NCBI GenBank assembly: GCA_964035545.1
Contig: OZ037773.1
Coordinates: 9,525,751 to 9,589,750 of the forward strand
Reading direction: 5' to 3'
Source of the DNA: Bugula neritina
Taxonomy: Eukaryota > Bryozoa > Gymnolaemata > Cheilostomatida > Bugulidae
DNA: 64,000 nt
The position numbers were made by a program, and so were the translations under genes. Positions 33,002 through 47,259 of this stretch are shown in pieces. Below the pieces are notes generated by a model. That model had not been told where the DNA came from. It did no database searches and saw only the letters and a program-made list of their open reading frames with translations. Within the stretch, counting starts at the first letter, position 1. The number at the start of each line of letters is the position of its first letter.

Positions 33002-33940
33002 ATATATACCCAACTAACAAGAAACGTTTATACAACCTTTGGATGTGTTGTCAGAAGGTTTTGTTCACAACATTAGAATCAAACATTTCCGTTTAACGTT
33101 ATGGTAATGTTTGATAAATGTTTAAAGTCAACATTTTGGTCAAACATTTAACAAATGTTGAGAAAAGTTGTTGTATAAATGTATATCACAACGTTCATTA
33201 AATGTTTGACCCAAACGTTGTAACAAAACATCCATTAAACGTTGGTAGAATGTTTCAAAGCAACGTTTGTTCTAAACATGAAATTAACGTTATAACCCAA
33301 CGTTTAATAAATGTATTTTTCAAAGGTTTATTAAGTGTTTGAAAAAAAGGTTGTATTAATGTTGTTTTCAAAACATTCTATCAACGTTTTGCACAAACTG
33401 TTTCAATAAAACATTAATACAACGTTTATACAACATTTCAATACAACGTTTCTTTCAAACGTAACCACAATGTTTTAATTCAACGTTCAATACATGATTT
33501 TTACCAAGGTTAATAGAATGTTTGATAAAAAGGTTGGATCAATGTTTTTTCAAAATGTTTTATAAATGTTTTAACTAAATTGTTTTACTAAACATTTATA
33601 CAACATTCATAGAACATTTCAAACAACGTTGTTCTGCAAACATAAACATAACGTTTTAACCCAATGTTAAAGAAACGATTGATACCAATGTTGTTCAAAT
33701 GTTTGATAAAATGGTTGCATGAATGTATTTTGAAATGTTGTATAAACCTTTTTTCAAAAAGGTTTTCAAAAAACATCAATAAAACGTTACTTCAACATTT
33801 CAATGCAACGTTTTTTCTCCAATATAAAGTTAATGTTATAAAACAACGTTACTAAAACAGTTTCTCAGTAAGGTTACTAAAATGTTTTAAAAAAATGTTT
33901 CATCAATGTATATTATAAACGTTGTATAATCTATTTTTAC
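33002..33940. repeat. AACGTT-rich palindromic array (copy 1)
   Basis: About 0.93 kb dense with aacgttt, aacattt and their complements, spaced roughly 20-30 bp apart in both orientations. It begins ccatatatacccaactaaca at about 33000. The array at 54.9-55.4 kb ends with the reverse complement of the same terminus. No coding frame. It is probably the body of a non-autonomous element. Confidence 0.75.
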
Positions 33941-36900
33941 ACAACTCAAATATTTAGTTTTGTAGTTGGAGTTGCGGACTCTCTCTATTTCTACAACTAT
34001 GCTTATAATTATTTTATAGTGTTATATAAAGTTTGATGTAAAGCAAGAACTTTTGTAATTATAAACAAAAATTTATTAGAGCAAAGAAGAAGATATCTAA
34101 AGTGTTTCCTAATAAAAGATTGAAATTGAAGGGCAACTTTTTACTGGTTATGGCAAGTTATTTTTATTGATAATTGATGACAATATAATGAAGAAATTTG
34201 ACCTGTTGAGTAGGAAAACTTGGGCTAAAAAAACATAAACAGTGTATTTATGAAAAAACTAAATAACAAGTTTATTGGGTGATCATGAATTTAATTATAG
34301 TGGGTTGCATAAAAGCTAGCGTCAAAAGCTATCTAATAGCTTGCTTGACAGCTATATATAGTGATTAAAACAAAACGTTTAATAATTTACAAAATGTGCT
34401 TGCTGCACTTTAAAAAATAACGCTGATGTTAAATTATGCGTCAGTTACCGGAGTAGTATTGCGCAATCTATCTTGAGTAAAAATTCGCTTGATTGGATGA
34501 AGTTTTTAAGAGTTGTCTGTTACTGAAAATATGTCTTTTGAAAATTCGTTCAGGTTAGGTTTTGTTGAATCTTAATATTCAAAATTGAAATTGCACCAGA
34601 GTTCTGTAAATAAAATATTGTAATGGACTTGAATGTTATATGTCTGAAATTTAATTAAGTCGAAGTGTAACATAAGGCGTTACTGTGAAATATTTTCCTT
34701 CAATTTTGCCTTCCAATGCAACTAGGATAATGTATATTGGAAATATAACTCCTTATTAAATTATAATTAGGTTTTTACGTGTGCACGTGTGCATTTGTGC
34801 ACATGGTTCGTGCATGTGTGCATTTTTGCCTGTTTTGGTGTAAATAAAATTAAAAACAACTCTATTTTGAAATTCATTGTGGGAAACTAAGTTGTATTCT
34901 TATATCAATTCAAGTCCAATGCTGCCACTTGAAAAATTTTTAAAAAGTAAACAGATTTTTTTTTAAATGCAACTATGTACATAATAGATACTAGGCATAA
35001 TTATAGACAGCTTTTTTCTTATGGTAGCTTTTAGTCAACAAATAAACTAGAAATTAACCTATTAAAAGCATGCAAATGCCTTTCCTACTCAACATGAGAT
35101 TTTGTTTCAAAATTATAAAACAGCGTTAACTGGAATCAATTGATATATATAGCTCTGTTAGGCGGCATCAAGAATTAGGCCATCAGTTGTAAAATATGAC
35201 TATCTACATCTATTTTATTTAACTAACAGTCATACTTCAACTTGTTTATTATTTTATACAAAATCGATGATCATTTAACTACCTTGCACTATACCTTGCT
35301 ATTTTGAAGATTGAATTTTACAGTTTATTCAAAGCAATTCTTTTGTTAGCAATATAAATATAATATCCTAAATCTGGAACTTCTTCATTATAAACCAAGA
35401 TGCAATGTCCATATTGTTGCAAATTTCTGATATCCTCTCTAGTTAGATAAATTATGTTGGCTATAGTTATATAGATAGGCTAAGAGCACTTGCATCGTTG
35501 ATATCCTTGGTAAAGCTGTAGGGAGCCAGATTTATATGTTTTTATCCGACTTATTATATAACCTAGATGTTTCAAGCAATGCAATATAGGATGTTAAACC
35601 AATTAAAATAATACAATCTTTTAAGAGGTATCCTTTCATTTGCTGCATTTACACAGGAAATATGTGAGCTGGTTTAGAATTTACAAACTTGTAGTATAAA
35701 TTGCAAATTTATATTCGGATTTTGCAATGCAGGTTTTTTAAGCTCTATACATCGGCACTGCAGAATACACCAGTGCACTGCTTTTCTTTTAGACTCTGAA
35801 TGAATAAAATTTATATCCTCCAAAACATGTGCCAGCCCTTCATTTGTAATGCAAACTTATCCTGAACTTTTTGCCAGTTGTATAAAGTCAATCAAAATTG
35901 TATACCTCAAACAAGATCCAAACAGATTTGCCGACATATAAAATCAAAATTCACCAAAAACACATTATAGTGTCTATAATCTTTTTATGCTCTCAATTTT
36001 AACCTTTATAATAAGATTTCATCTTAACTTCAAAACATGTTTATTTTTAACAATATTGGCCTATAAACTCTGAAGAACATGTAATTTTAATACTCCAAAA
36101 TATTACTTCTCAAAACATTGAAGACACCCTGAGATTCTACTGCCTTAGAACCTTTTTGACTTTTAGTTGTAACTTTTGTAGATTATAAATATTATCGATT
36201 AATATATTCTGTCATCGCAGATATAGATAGTTCCCATTTATTATAGATGCTAAGCTAAATTTCCTACTTGAATCTTTCTTACTTGGACACTATTTGCTTA
36301 TTTTTGTACAATAATATTTATTCTATATTTATTTGAATAATTTTAAAATATATAATAGTTAAATAAAGTTGGATCAATTGTTTGTTATATCCAGTACATG
36401 AATAAATTTCTGTGATCTGCATTGATTTTAATTTGATTTAATTTAATTGCATTTAATAATTTTGCATATTCTCTACTTCTTGTTGATTGAAAAATAATGT
36501 GTTAATAGGTATTCATTAAAAATAATGTTTATTATTAACATATTACTGTTTTTGCCATGAGCAATTCTGTGAAATGTGAACTATTATTCCGGATACTTAG
36601 ATAATTAGCTATTATAGCTATTATAGCATATCAGCTATTTAGCAATCAATCTACAGTTATATAGCTATATATATATATACACATTATAAAGGTACCAAAT
36701 TGAAAAATAGGTTTAACAGCTGGAAATAGTCTGCAACTAGACACGAGTTTTCCTTATAAACACCAGAAGACAATAAATTTCTATTCAGTGTTGAAAGCGC
36801 ATGCACCAGAATAAAGATTAGAAGCTTTCCTACCAATGAAAAGGGGATAAATCTAGTATATAATCATCTATAGCTCTAAATGGACCAGAGCTAAGTGACA

Positions 36901-38600
36901 TCATTACTATATTCTATTACACTAGAAGTATTAAACTTCATAAAAAGTTTTTGCGTGAGACAATAGATATGGATAACTATACTGAAGTTAATAGATATAT
37001 TATACTAGCTTACATATCTAACTGAGCTACTTATAGCAATAGTGCAGTGTGAATTGTGTGAATACTACTACAGTGTTCAGTAGTAACAGAGTAAACTATA
37101 AGTCTCATTTGCTGGCATACTTTGATTATATTTATAATATGCTGTGCATAATACCAGTATTTCAAACAAATTTTACAACTACTCAGATACTATTTGACAG
37201 AATTGATATTTCCTATGTTTTGTCATAGACCGGTAAAAATAACTACTCCTTGCTGTAGGCCACTTTAAAAGACTAGCTACTATATATTAGTTTTATGTTG
37301 ATTGACAATTGTAATTTTAATTTATTTGAGCAACTGAAAGCCCAAATTTAATAGTTATTTATTAATATTTTGCTGATAAGTTTTATTTCTTGTACATTAG
37401 CGTGGAACCTATTGGCTGGCAACGTGGATAGGCTATAATTTGCTTTAAGGGTGACTAGTCAATGTTCAATAGAATAAAACTGTTATAAAGTATTTTATTG
37501 AAATATTTTGTGTACCAGCCAAAATGCTTTGACAGTTGTACCCTGAACTATTTAAAGAGTACAATGCTAAATGGTGGAAACCAAGTACTTTATTTCTAAA
37601 CTGTAGGATAAATAGAGCAAGCTACAAAATAAAATATTTTAATAGCTTCAGTTGTTGCCTCTCCAGTTATATTTCAATGAACTAACTATTGTATTGGAAT
37701 CAAGCACAGCTTTTACAGATGGTCACAACTGTTATTAGAGCATAGCCACTTTATAATTGACATTTTCCTGTGAAACGTGTAAAACATCTAAAGAGCTTTT
37801 GTGAAAATAATCTTAGACTACGAATTTAAAGCAAGAAATACGTCATTTATGATGTGAAAAGTGATTTCTACATTTTGATTAAATTTGTTTGGTTGACTAA
37901 AAGTTTTAGGTTTCTAAACAAGGATGGTCAGCACTAGCATTTGCAATATATTTTTATGTCTCTTGGCATATTTTCTAAAAAACCCCAAAGAAATATATTA
38001 TCAATTTATGAAGTATGAAGTGTTATGTTTTTTAAATAAAAACACTTTGCAACTTGTAAGTTAAAATTTTTATGAAGTGCTTATTCTGATTCTTTATACT
38101 ATAGTAGTTGAAGCTTGTGAAGTAATAATTCCTTTGACATCCTTTTTTTTCAGAGCAACATTAAAAATCTTCAATGAGAGTGTTTGCCTATACAGGGACA
38201 AACAACTTTAGAAGTAAATAAAACTCTTAGAAAGATGGGTTTTGGGTTCATGAAAGCTACAAATGCTTATGTTTACTTTCACCAGCCAACTACTAATTTC
38301 AAAAAAGAATGCCTTTGTTTGCAGTGCTTTAATAACAACACCTGTATCATGTACCCCAGATGGGGTGATAGGCAAATACTGGTCTGTAACATACCATACA
38401 CAAAGTTAATATACATGAATGACATTTATCCATTGTACATTTTACTTTTAGGTTTTACAAATAAAAATTTATTACATCGAATTTTCTCAACAAATCAGTT
38501 TTTACATAAACTAGTGAATTTATCTCACATTGCCTATATTTTCACCAACTGATAGATAGAATTTGAACAATAGTGGTTAGAACAAACCCATCATATAGAT
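33941..38600. other. AT-rich non-coding region
   Basis: No gene or clear repeat family seen. A 122-codon open frame at 38184-38552 has an upstream tttttttcag but no recognisable domain, no start in good context and AT-rich composition like its surroundings, so I do not call it. Confidence 0.5.
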
Positions 38601-38621
38601 GCACTGAGCATGGAAAACGGT

Positions 38622-39008
38622 TTCATCCCAGTTAGTCGATTTTTTATTTTGGTACAATATATATAACAATATACAAATATAACTGCTGCATTTACTGCTG
38701 AACATTAAATAAACTACTAAGCCAGCTATTTGTTTTAACTCAATACTAGTTTAGCTACAGTTTATTTTAGTCAGAATAACAGAGTAAAATGAACGAATGC
38801 ATTTCATGGTATATCGCGTACTGCTATATTGCAACTTTTTCTTATTATATTTTGTCTATCTTTTACCTTTAAGTTTAAGGTTTGTGCAAGATGGCTTCTT
38901 ATAGAAACATTGTTACTGTAAAAAGGCTTGCTGGTAGCTTCTTTACTTTCTATTGTGTGCTAAATAATAGCATAAAATACATATATTACTCTAAAATCTA
39001 TAAATATT
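38622..39008 (+). repeat. About 390-bp direct duplication, copy 1
   Basis: Nearly the whole segment recurs at 39621-40011 in the same orientation. Shared landmarks are ctcaatactagtttagctac, tactgctatattgcaacttt and gtgcaagatggcttcttata. I estimate 85-90% identity by eye. Non-coding. Confidence 0.85.
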
Positions 39009-39620
39009 TATAAAATATATAAATAGAAGCTTCCCACGTAGACAGCATCTATGTGATGATACCTGGAAAACACACAGAAATAATCTAATTTAAACAACTT
39101 AAACTAAGTTATACTGCAGTTGAAATTACAGGTATTTTAGTATAGGAAAAAAGTGGTAGTATAGTATGCATATAAATTTGAAATACTCATGCCTTATTAG
39201 CTTTAAAATGTTTAGCCTTATCATGAAATTTGAATCTACTGCATATATATAGTTTTAACATATAATGAGAGTACAATTATTCAGTGCTGAATAGCTGGAA
39301 ACGTCAGAATTGTAGCCAAGATTTATATTAATATTCAGTTTCATGTCATTTGGACTAACGTTACTCTGGTTTTGTAGTTTTACTTTGGTCAGAGTTTAAC
39401 AATAAGCTAAATGAGATGCAATGCAGACTGTGCATACGACTTATAAATATTTATTTATTTAGCAGAATAAACAGTAATGTATTCTATAAAGACTTAAGAA
39501 AATATGTACATAAGATTTGCATACCACAACTTAAAATCATTTTGTTCCTATAACCAGCAATGTACAATCATGAGGAAACATGATATCATCTTAGACTAGA
39601 GTATTGTAGTGCTGGTGAGG

Positions 39621-40020
39621 TTTCATACCACTTGGACTATTTTTTTATTTTGGTATAATATATATAGTAATATGCAAATATAATTGTTGCATTTACTGCT
39701 AAACATGAAACAAGCTACCAAGCCAGCTATTTGCTTTGACTCAATACTAGTTTAGCTACAGTTTATTTTATTAAGAATACCCCCCCCCCCCAATCAAATA
39801 CACAAATGCATTTCGTGGTATATCACGTACTGCTATATTGCAACTTTTTCTTATTATATCTTGTCTCTCTTTTACCTTTAGGTTTAAGGTTTGTGCAAGA
39901 TGGCTTCTTATAGAAGCATTGTTACTGTAAATGGCTTGCTGGTGGCTTCTTGGTTTCTGTTATGTGCTAAATATTAGTATAAAATACATATATTACGCTA
40001 AAATTTACAAATATGGTATA
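39621..40020 (+). repeat. About 390-bp direct duplication, copy 2
   Basis: Second copy of the segment at 38622, 1.0 kb downstream. It differs by point changes and a C run at 39780 that replaces agtaaaatg-type sequence. Confidence 0.85.
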
Positions 40021-40539
40021 AGTGAGACTGTCTAAGTAGAATGACATCGCTGGTATATCTCACCATAATAACTTAAATAAATTTTTTCAAGTTCAAGTGC
40101 GCGTTGCATGTTTCTAAAAATATTTGTAGCAACTTTTGCATATATTGAGCATAGAATTTATTAATACTTTAAAATTTAATCGTGGCCGCGCTGTTGAAAA
40201 TTATGCGTTTGAAAATATTCCTCAAGGCTTACTGGGCTGCTTATAGCTGCAGCTGTTGCTGGTACAACGGACAATACATTCTGTCCTTATTATAGCAACA
40301 ATGAGTTATTAAATTTAGCATTTGGGTGATTATGTAACATTTTGGAACTTAGTATGTAACTAATGAATTAGCTAGCTGGCATATAATGGGTTTGTTTATA
40401 GTTGAGCTATTATTTAGAATTAGTAACACAAATTCTGAGTGAAATATTCTAAGTTTTGTTCTTTGCTATAAGAAATTGTATCTACAATGTTTAGGAAAGC
40501 CCCCTGTGACAACTCCATGTAACAGATAGGGTGTCTGAC

Positions 40540-40670
40540 AGAAATGGCACAGGTACATGCATGAGCAATATTGGCACAATTAATAATGGTAAGGTAATAA
40601 TGACAAATGAAAGAGTAGGTAAGATGTAACAGTGATGCTAAATATTTCCAAACCCCCAACTACCCACCGT
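40540..40670. mobile_element. MITE fragment with GGCAC subrepeats (copy B)
   Basis: Contains atggcacaggta, ggtaataatgacaaatg and ccaaacccccaac in the same order as the left half of the element at 15368. The right half is not recognisable. Confidence 0.45.
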
Positions 40671-41349
40671 TACCTGCAGTGTTGGTACTAATTAATTTAG
40701 TCTTACCAGTTTGAATAAAATCTATGTTTCAACGCAAGAACCTAGGTCTTAGACCAGCAAGATGTATTTCAAACTGTAATTAAGAATAGATGGCAAGGTG
40801 AGCTGAAAGTTTTACATGCAGTCCTTAGTAAAAATTATTGGTATAATCGTTTGTTGTACCCTTTATTATTAGAATTAGAAAATACAATTAGCCAGTAAAC
40901 ACTATACTACAATTAAGTATTAGAGGCTAAGGCAGTTCACAAATATACTACTTTAAGTTAAAATTTTATTGGCTGGGATAGCACTGAGTTTTAGCAAAAT
41001 AATCTTCACGTGGTAATTTTTTATCTATGCTTCCTAATGTACAAAACATTTGTCAGAATAGTTTCTATAGCTACATTAAAGTGCAAGTTTGGTAAATAGT
41101 GTAAAGCTGCAAATAATTCCTAATAACAGCCTAGGTAGCATCTTTATTTAAACAAGCACACATACTATCAACTATAACCCTTAAAAGCATGCAAGAATGG
41201 GGTTGGTGGGTTAGCTTGCTAGAATAGCTTACTTTAAGATTGTAAATTCAACACATAAGTTTATGAATTTAACATCATCATTATCAAAATTCCAAATAAA
41301 TATTTCATTCATGCTGTAATGACAAAGCAGCATGTATTTCAAGTTGGTA

Positions 41350-42712
41350 CCCAGGTTAAAGATGGCAAGACTTGGTAATAATGGCACAAGCAATAATGGG
41401 GGGGGGGGGACGGTGCAATATTCTGAAGGTGCATTGCTCCTAAAATGCATTAGTCCGAAAATTAGTAGAATTATTATTAAAAATAAAATTATTTATTGAA
41501 CATTTCAAAAAGTTGCTCTGAGCAACAGGAAGATATGCAACATAGTTTTTAAATTTTAGGTTAGGTGAGGCTTCATTTAGCAAGCCTGAACTCTTATATG
41601 CTAATAATTTTGCCCTTATCAGTTATCTACATATCTTGTAGAGTTGTTTTGTTTGGGGTATGGTGTGCATGCAGCTTTGGTTATTTAATTTTAAGTAGCG
41701 TCCAAGATGTTTATCTTTTTTTGTCTTAAATGCTTGCATTTACTGATATTAAGAATACTTTTAGAGATTAAATGCGATATCAAATAATTAATTGCCAAGC
41801 CAGAAATTTACTATTTCATTGAATACCAATAATTTTTTGGCGCCAAAATAAAATGCAAACTATTTTTTATAAACTATGAGGTAAACTTTTATCAGGCTTA
41901 TCATAAATACAGTCCAGCAGACCCAAAATGTTTGCTTGGCTTTAATATTTTTACTTTAGTTTTTCAGTTAATAGTAAGCATATGAAAGGCCTATATAAGC
42001 TGACTGACATTAGCTAGAATAGAATTGCAGTCCCTATAGCCATTGAACTGGCTATTTTGAGTTCATTGCACATAGCTGTCATTTTTATATGAACTGTGAA
42101 ATAAAAATACTAATTAAATCACCTTTGCACAACACTCAGATGAAGAGATGAGGAGATACTAATTCATAGATTACTAATTACAGGCTTGCTAGCTGACAGG
42201 CTAGTGAATAGCTTGCTGTATACTTAGTTTATGAGACAGACACAATAGAATGTTGATATATTATGTAGCCCTGATTGAAGCAGCATCGTAAAGTAATCTC
42301 AGGCTAAAAAAATTACAAGTAGGCCACACGCATGCCACCTACAGCTAGCAATAATATAGCAAGATCGTGAGTGAAATTTATGATATTCTCAGCGATATAA
42401 TACTATCTCTACTAATTTTAGGACTAATGCACCTTCGAAGCAATGGGCCTTCCAAATATTGATTAATCACCAAATAATGGTACACTTTCAAAATTAGGGT
42501 TTGGGGTCAGAGTTTGGAATAGAGGTTTGAGTTTGGGGTTGGATTCCAAGGTTGGCGGCTTGGGTTTCAGGTGGGTGGTTTGGACTTGGGGTCTGAGAAA
42601 ATTTTACATCAGTTTGTTATTTTTACCTAACTTTCCATTTGTGCCATTATCACCTGTGCTATTATCACCTGTGCCATTTTTACCTGTGCCATTTTTACCT
42701 GAAATCATTGCA
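41350..42712. mobile_element. MITE with GGCAC subrepeats (copy C), interrupted by a second element
   Basis: The left part (41350-41412) has ggtaataatggcacaag. The right part (about 42480-42712) has gtgccatttttacctg units and a tagggtttggggt interior. The right part is the reverse complement of the left half of the 15368 element, including the caaatggaaa and aaattttctgaaacccc segments. About 1.0 kb of unrelated DNA with its own inverted ends separates the two parts. Confidence 0.6.
41421..42459. mobile_element. Nested non-autonomous DNA transposon with about 45-bp inverted repeats
   Basis: The left end, gaaggtgcattgctcc followed by gcattagtccgaaaatt, matches the reverse complement of the right end near 42417-42450 (aattttaggactaatgcacc). 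Flanks on both sides show aatatt, a possible target duplication, although this word is itself palindromic. No transposase frame inside. Confidence 0.6.
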
Positions 42713-42759
42713 AGTGATTGGCTAAAAGAAGATATATATATATGCACTAACATTCAGTA

Positions 42760-44526
42760 GTAGAAAAAAATGTCTTGTCTCATTATGTGACAGATTGGTG
42801 TTTAGTGGTCATTATTTCAAATTAGTCCCATTGCTTCCAACTGAGGTAAACTAATAAACTACAAAAATATCACTCAGCTACGTAGGCCATATTAATGCTT
42901 TGCTTATGTATTTTATACAACCAAATGTTTGCAGGAGCACGGTATATGTTTATCGTTGAGTAGTAAACAAGGGGTTTAATGCTTATTCAAATGAAGGACT
43001 ATTACATAATAATATTGTAAGAGCCTACTTAAATTTTAAGATTACATGGAAATAATGCATCAAAGCATAATATTTATAAGACTTATTTACTTAAGATTGA
43101 GATAAATATATAGCAGTAACTATCGAACTATAGTTTCAGTTCAGCAGCAGTAACTTATAGCTGTTGTTAGTTCCAGTAAAACAAAAGAGCAATGTTTAGA
43201 CTAAGTTGCCCTGTTTAATAATACTGTACCAGATGATTACACATGCATATTTTGACGACTGGGTATATACTTTATATGCTTTACTTTCCAAGACTACTGG
43301 CTTTGGCTAAAACAGTTAAGCTACTATATATAACAATTTCTAGTGAGGCAGCTAAGCAGCTTGTAGATAACCAATTTATAGTGGCAAAAATATAAATATA
43401 GCAATTAGCTATTTATATTTATGTTTAACTTTAGACCTGGACTTTGAAGACAATCTGCACTCTCTATTTATTAATTCTGGAAGGCACCCTATTCTAAATA
43501 AAGACAATCTTTTAGGTTGACGTATAAATAGTTATAATATATAGTTATATAACTCCAAATCCCAAACCTGACTAAAGCACCTTAAAAACCCATTAGTCAA
43601 GCAGCTTTAATAGTTACTCCAGCCTTGAATGCAAGTAGTTCATTCAGGAATGACTTTAGGCGCAACAAGTTGAGCAATGAGTTATGAACAGTTGTTAGGA
43701 TAAAAATTTCAAAACTAACTAACTTTACAACTGAATAAAAGTTGTTAATCATAGTTTTTTTAGCTAGCATTGTTATATAGCATTATATTTGTGAGCCGTA
43801 CATGAAAAGGTATCTATTGTATGTGATAATCATATGCTAACCTAATCGAAGTACAGTATATTTTGCCAAACACAATTTTAAATGAATTTCCATTATTTTA
43901 GTTGTACAACATATACCGGCAAATTACAAATATATTATTTGATGAAGAATCTTTCAAGAGATCCATTGATGTATTAAGACTGGTCTAATGATCAAAGAGT
44001 ACTTTTATAAATGTTGGTGTTATAAAGTCTCCAAATAAACCCTGTTATTAAACCTATTCAATGCTATATAATTCATAATAACAGTCCAGACATTATTTCT
44101 TTCAATTATTAGCAAATTTACGTATGACTCATTTAACTTTTTAACTTTTCAGAGTCATTGAGCTTTATTCTACAAGGCTGCATCATTACAAGGCTGCCAA
44201 ATAGCTAATTCCTTTAAGTTATAAAAGCAATGCAAAATGTACTGCTAATTTTAGTATTCTAGTATTGAATTAAAAGTTATTAGCTGGCTTTGTAGCTTTT
44301 CATTTATTCAGATTTATTGTCTATAGTGATCTATAAACTACTGAGGTGCATTTTTAACATTGCTTAAATAAATCTTGAAGTAATTTGGTCTAAAGCTAAA
44401 ACTTTAACATAGGCGGTATCGTTTGTACATTTACTGGGCGTACTCGCTCAATTAACCTGTGTATAGAAAAATTTAAAAAGACATAATACATGTATCTGTG
44501 ATTTGGGAAGGGTTAAGACATAAATA
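42760..44526. other. AT-rich non-coding region
   Basis: No gene, RNA gene or repeat recognised. Confidence 0.5.
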
Positions 44527-45630
44527 AATAGACCATGTAAAACTCAGCCAATCAGCAAAGTGTACCAGGTCAATGTCTTAACATTGTAACAGATATAAAA
44601 TTCTGCAAGTTCAATTGCAAAATGCATGCTTCTAAAAGCTAGTTGTGCAACTTTTTTTTCATGCATTATTTAATTTCATATCTTAAATTGATGACTCTTG
44701 AAATGATTTTTTAAAATGTCTAAATTAAGTGTTTATAAAATGCAATTAAAAATTGCATGTCCAAAAAAATGACCTGGTACACTTTTGCAACTTAAGGCCA
44801 ATTATTACATAACTGCCAGCTTAGTAGTTATTTGTTGTTGCAGCTTGAATGGGTTATTGTTTAGCATTGAAAGCTTGTAGTAAACCACTGTGAATTTGGT
44901 ACATGACTTTGATTGGCTGGTTTTTGAATGGCCCTTTAGTATATGCATCTGGACGGCTGGGTAGTGTAGGCTCCGCCTACATCTAGCTAATGTACAGTAG
45001 CCAATCCACAGTAGTATTACAAAATTTCTGTTTAACATATGAAATATTCTGGTCATTTGTTTTGTACTTTACAATAGTATATATTCTATTCAACTGGAAT
45101 TTTATTGTATGTAAGACATGGGAACTACTAAGAGGTTAAATCAACCACCCATATGCTGGTAATATTGTAGCTAGCAGTAATAGCAAGTCCACACCATATA
45201 AATATACACATAAGCTATTATGTGCAGCTTATGAATGCTGAAATGACCCCATTTCTTACTTTCAATTTGAAAAAAATTGTATTACATATTCTGCCACTTC
45301 TGCACCAAGAATGTGTTTTCCTTTTAAATTTTGAAAATAGTAGTCAGTTTCTGCAGCAGTCAACATCCACAATAAACAACGTAAGCTTTCAAATAAACTA
45401 TAAATATATGAAATATTAGTGGAAACAATGTAATTTATTCATTGCTATGATGAAAATTACAAGAATATTATATAAAAGCTAGATATAGATTTCTAGTAAA
45501 ATGGCACAGGTAAAAATAACACATTTTTACTTCAAATTCTAAATTTCATCAGTCACCAATGGTGGCTGTAGATTACAGAGAGCACAGCAGACTATCATAG
45601 TCTTGTCTAATAGAGGTGCCAACACCAAGT

Positions 45631-46314
45631 TCACACTTCGGGACCATTTAAAATATTGAACTCCTTTATCCTTTTGATTGCTCTTTCGACATGGATTCGA
45701 AGGTTAGAAATCAACTTTGTTTGCAGTAACTGCATTTTAGTCATTTGCAAATAGCCTTTTTTCCCAGGTGATATGGTCAACTTGGCTCCAGCGCCTATAA
45801 GTTCTTCTTCAATAAGAAAGCCTCTATCTGCCATGACCACATCACCTGGGTTTATGAAGTCTAAGAACCCAGAGCCATTCACTACACACTTGTCTGAGGC
45901 TCTACCTCCCATTCCATGCGAAATAAAGCAGATAGTGCCCCTGGGTGTAATTGCAACCAAATACTTAATGGTGTTGGTCTTTTTATACTCACCCCATGTT
46001 AAATATTGAGCCAGCTTTGATTGAGGCTTGCAAATGAATATTTCTGTGCAGTCTATAATGCACCTAATGTAAGCATATTGGCTTTGAAAGCTCAGAGGAA
46101 TGTTCAGCTTTTCTCTTGTTGGAAAATATATTAGATTGGTCAGTTCTCTTGCTAAAATATCTAATGTGTCTTTGAAGGTTTTGCTTGCTAGCAATCTAGA
46201 GATATAAAAAAGGCCAGCAAGTATTTGAAACTGTAAACCTTGACGCAGCTTCATTAAAGCCAATAAAAGTTCACCTTGTCTTGTTAACTTTTTTCGGAGA
46301 GTAAGAACTTTCAT
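45631..46314 (-). CDS. DDE transposase (ISL2EU / DDE_Tnp_4 type), C-terminal 227 residues
   Basis: A 227-codon frame contains a helix-turn-helix-like N-terminal part (KLTRQGELLLALMKLRQG) and the DDE nuclease core. Candidate catalytic residues are D88 in CIIDCTEIF, D163 in VVMADRGF and E210 in RIHVERAIKRI. The interval containing TWGEYKKTNTIKYLVAITP and the GGRASDK motif matches the ISL2EU/IS4EU transposases I know from animals. The initiator Met is 5' limited: more N-terminal sequence probably lies upstream on the minus strand (see 47260-47640). The core looks intact, so the element may have been active recently. Confidence 0.8.
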   Translation of the reverse strand: MKVLTLRKKLTRQGELLLALMKLRQGLQFQILAGLFYISRLLASKTFKDTLDILARELTNLIYFPTREKLNIPLSFQSQYAYIRCIIDCTEIFICKPQSKLAQYLTWGEYKKTNTIKYLVAITPRGTICFISHGMGGRASDKCVVNGSGFLDFINPGDVVMADRGFLIEEELIGAGAKLTISPGKKGYLQMTKMQLLQTKLISNLRIHVERAIKRIKEFNILNGPEV

Positions 46315-47259
46315 CTTCTGACATATAAATCTAAATAATATAGTAAATAAAGAAAGAAAATTAAATTATGATTCAAATTATAATGTATGTGCTAAATAAA
46401 TTTTGTGCTTAGTTTGTATTCATTCAGCAGTTTTTACCCTCTGGTAAGTAGCTTCAGTTATATTTTGCAACAACTATGAAGTTCAAGAACTGCTAGCTGA
46501 AGGCTTGACCCAATATAGCACCATCCAAACAGAATGTAATGTGTGTCAACATGTGTTACATAATACTGTAACAGTACATGATTAGCTAGTTGTATGAATA
46601 CATGCTTTGAATGAAGTCATGAGTTTAAACAAATACTGTGGACAAACAATTATTACTTTATTTTATAATTATACTATAACTAATTCAAACCCATATTATT
46701 TCTAGAATAGCATTTAATAATGTTTGTGAATAAGTGAAACTAGTAACAAGTGTAAACCATTTTAGTTTTAAACACCTACTTAGTTTCAGCTAATAATTAG
46801 ATTAGGAGGCCACTTTTATTAAGCTTTAAAATAACCAAGGAAAATTTAGGTTAAAAAAATTACTTTTTCTGGAGAAAGTGAGTCAATTTGTCCACAAATA
46901 GAAGACTGTTGCTTGTTTAAATAAAACCCTAAACTAGATAAGTCAAAGCATACAGATGACCATTGTGGTATTTATGAATATCTTACATAAAACAACATCT
47001 TTAATAAAAAATGTATGAATGATACACTCACACTGCAACAAATTTAATTAAAATGACAGTTTTAATACATATAAAATTTAATCAATGTGCAAATTTTAGC
47101 ATAGTGAGACTTGCATTGTTTATTTGTAATAAACCATAGTATATCTTTGCAATAAGAAAATAATAATTTTCACCTTGCTAAAGAAAAGTGTAGAAAACGT
47201 GTAGGTATTCCAGTATAAATTTTAGTTTGCTCATCTGTAGTGGTGAAAGTTTTTAAAAA

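Noticed and set aside
38184-38552. 122-codon open frame
   Set aside because: AT-rich composition like the surroundings, no recognised domain, no supporting exon neighbours.
44805-45056. 83-codon frame in the transposon arm, repeated at 48168-48419 on the other strand
   Set aside because: Its duplication is due to the inverted arms; no domain, no splice context.
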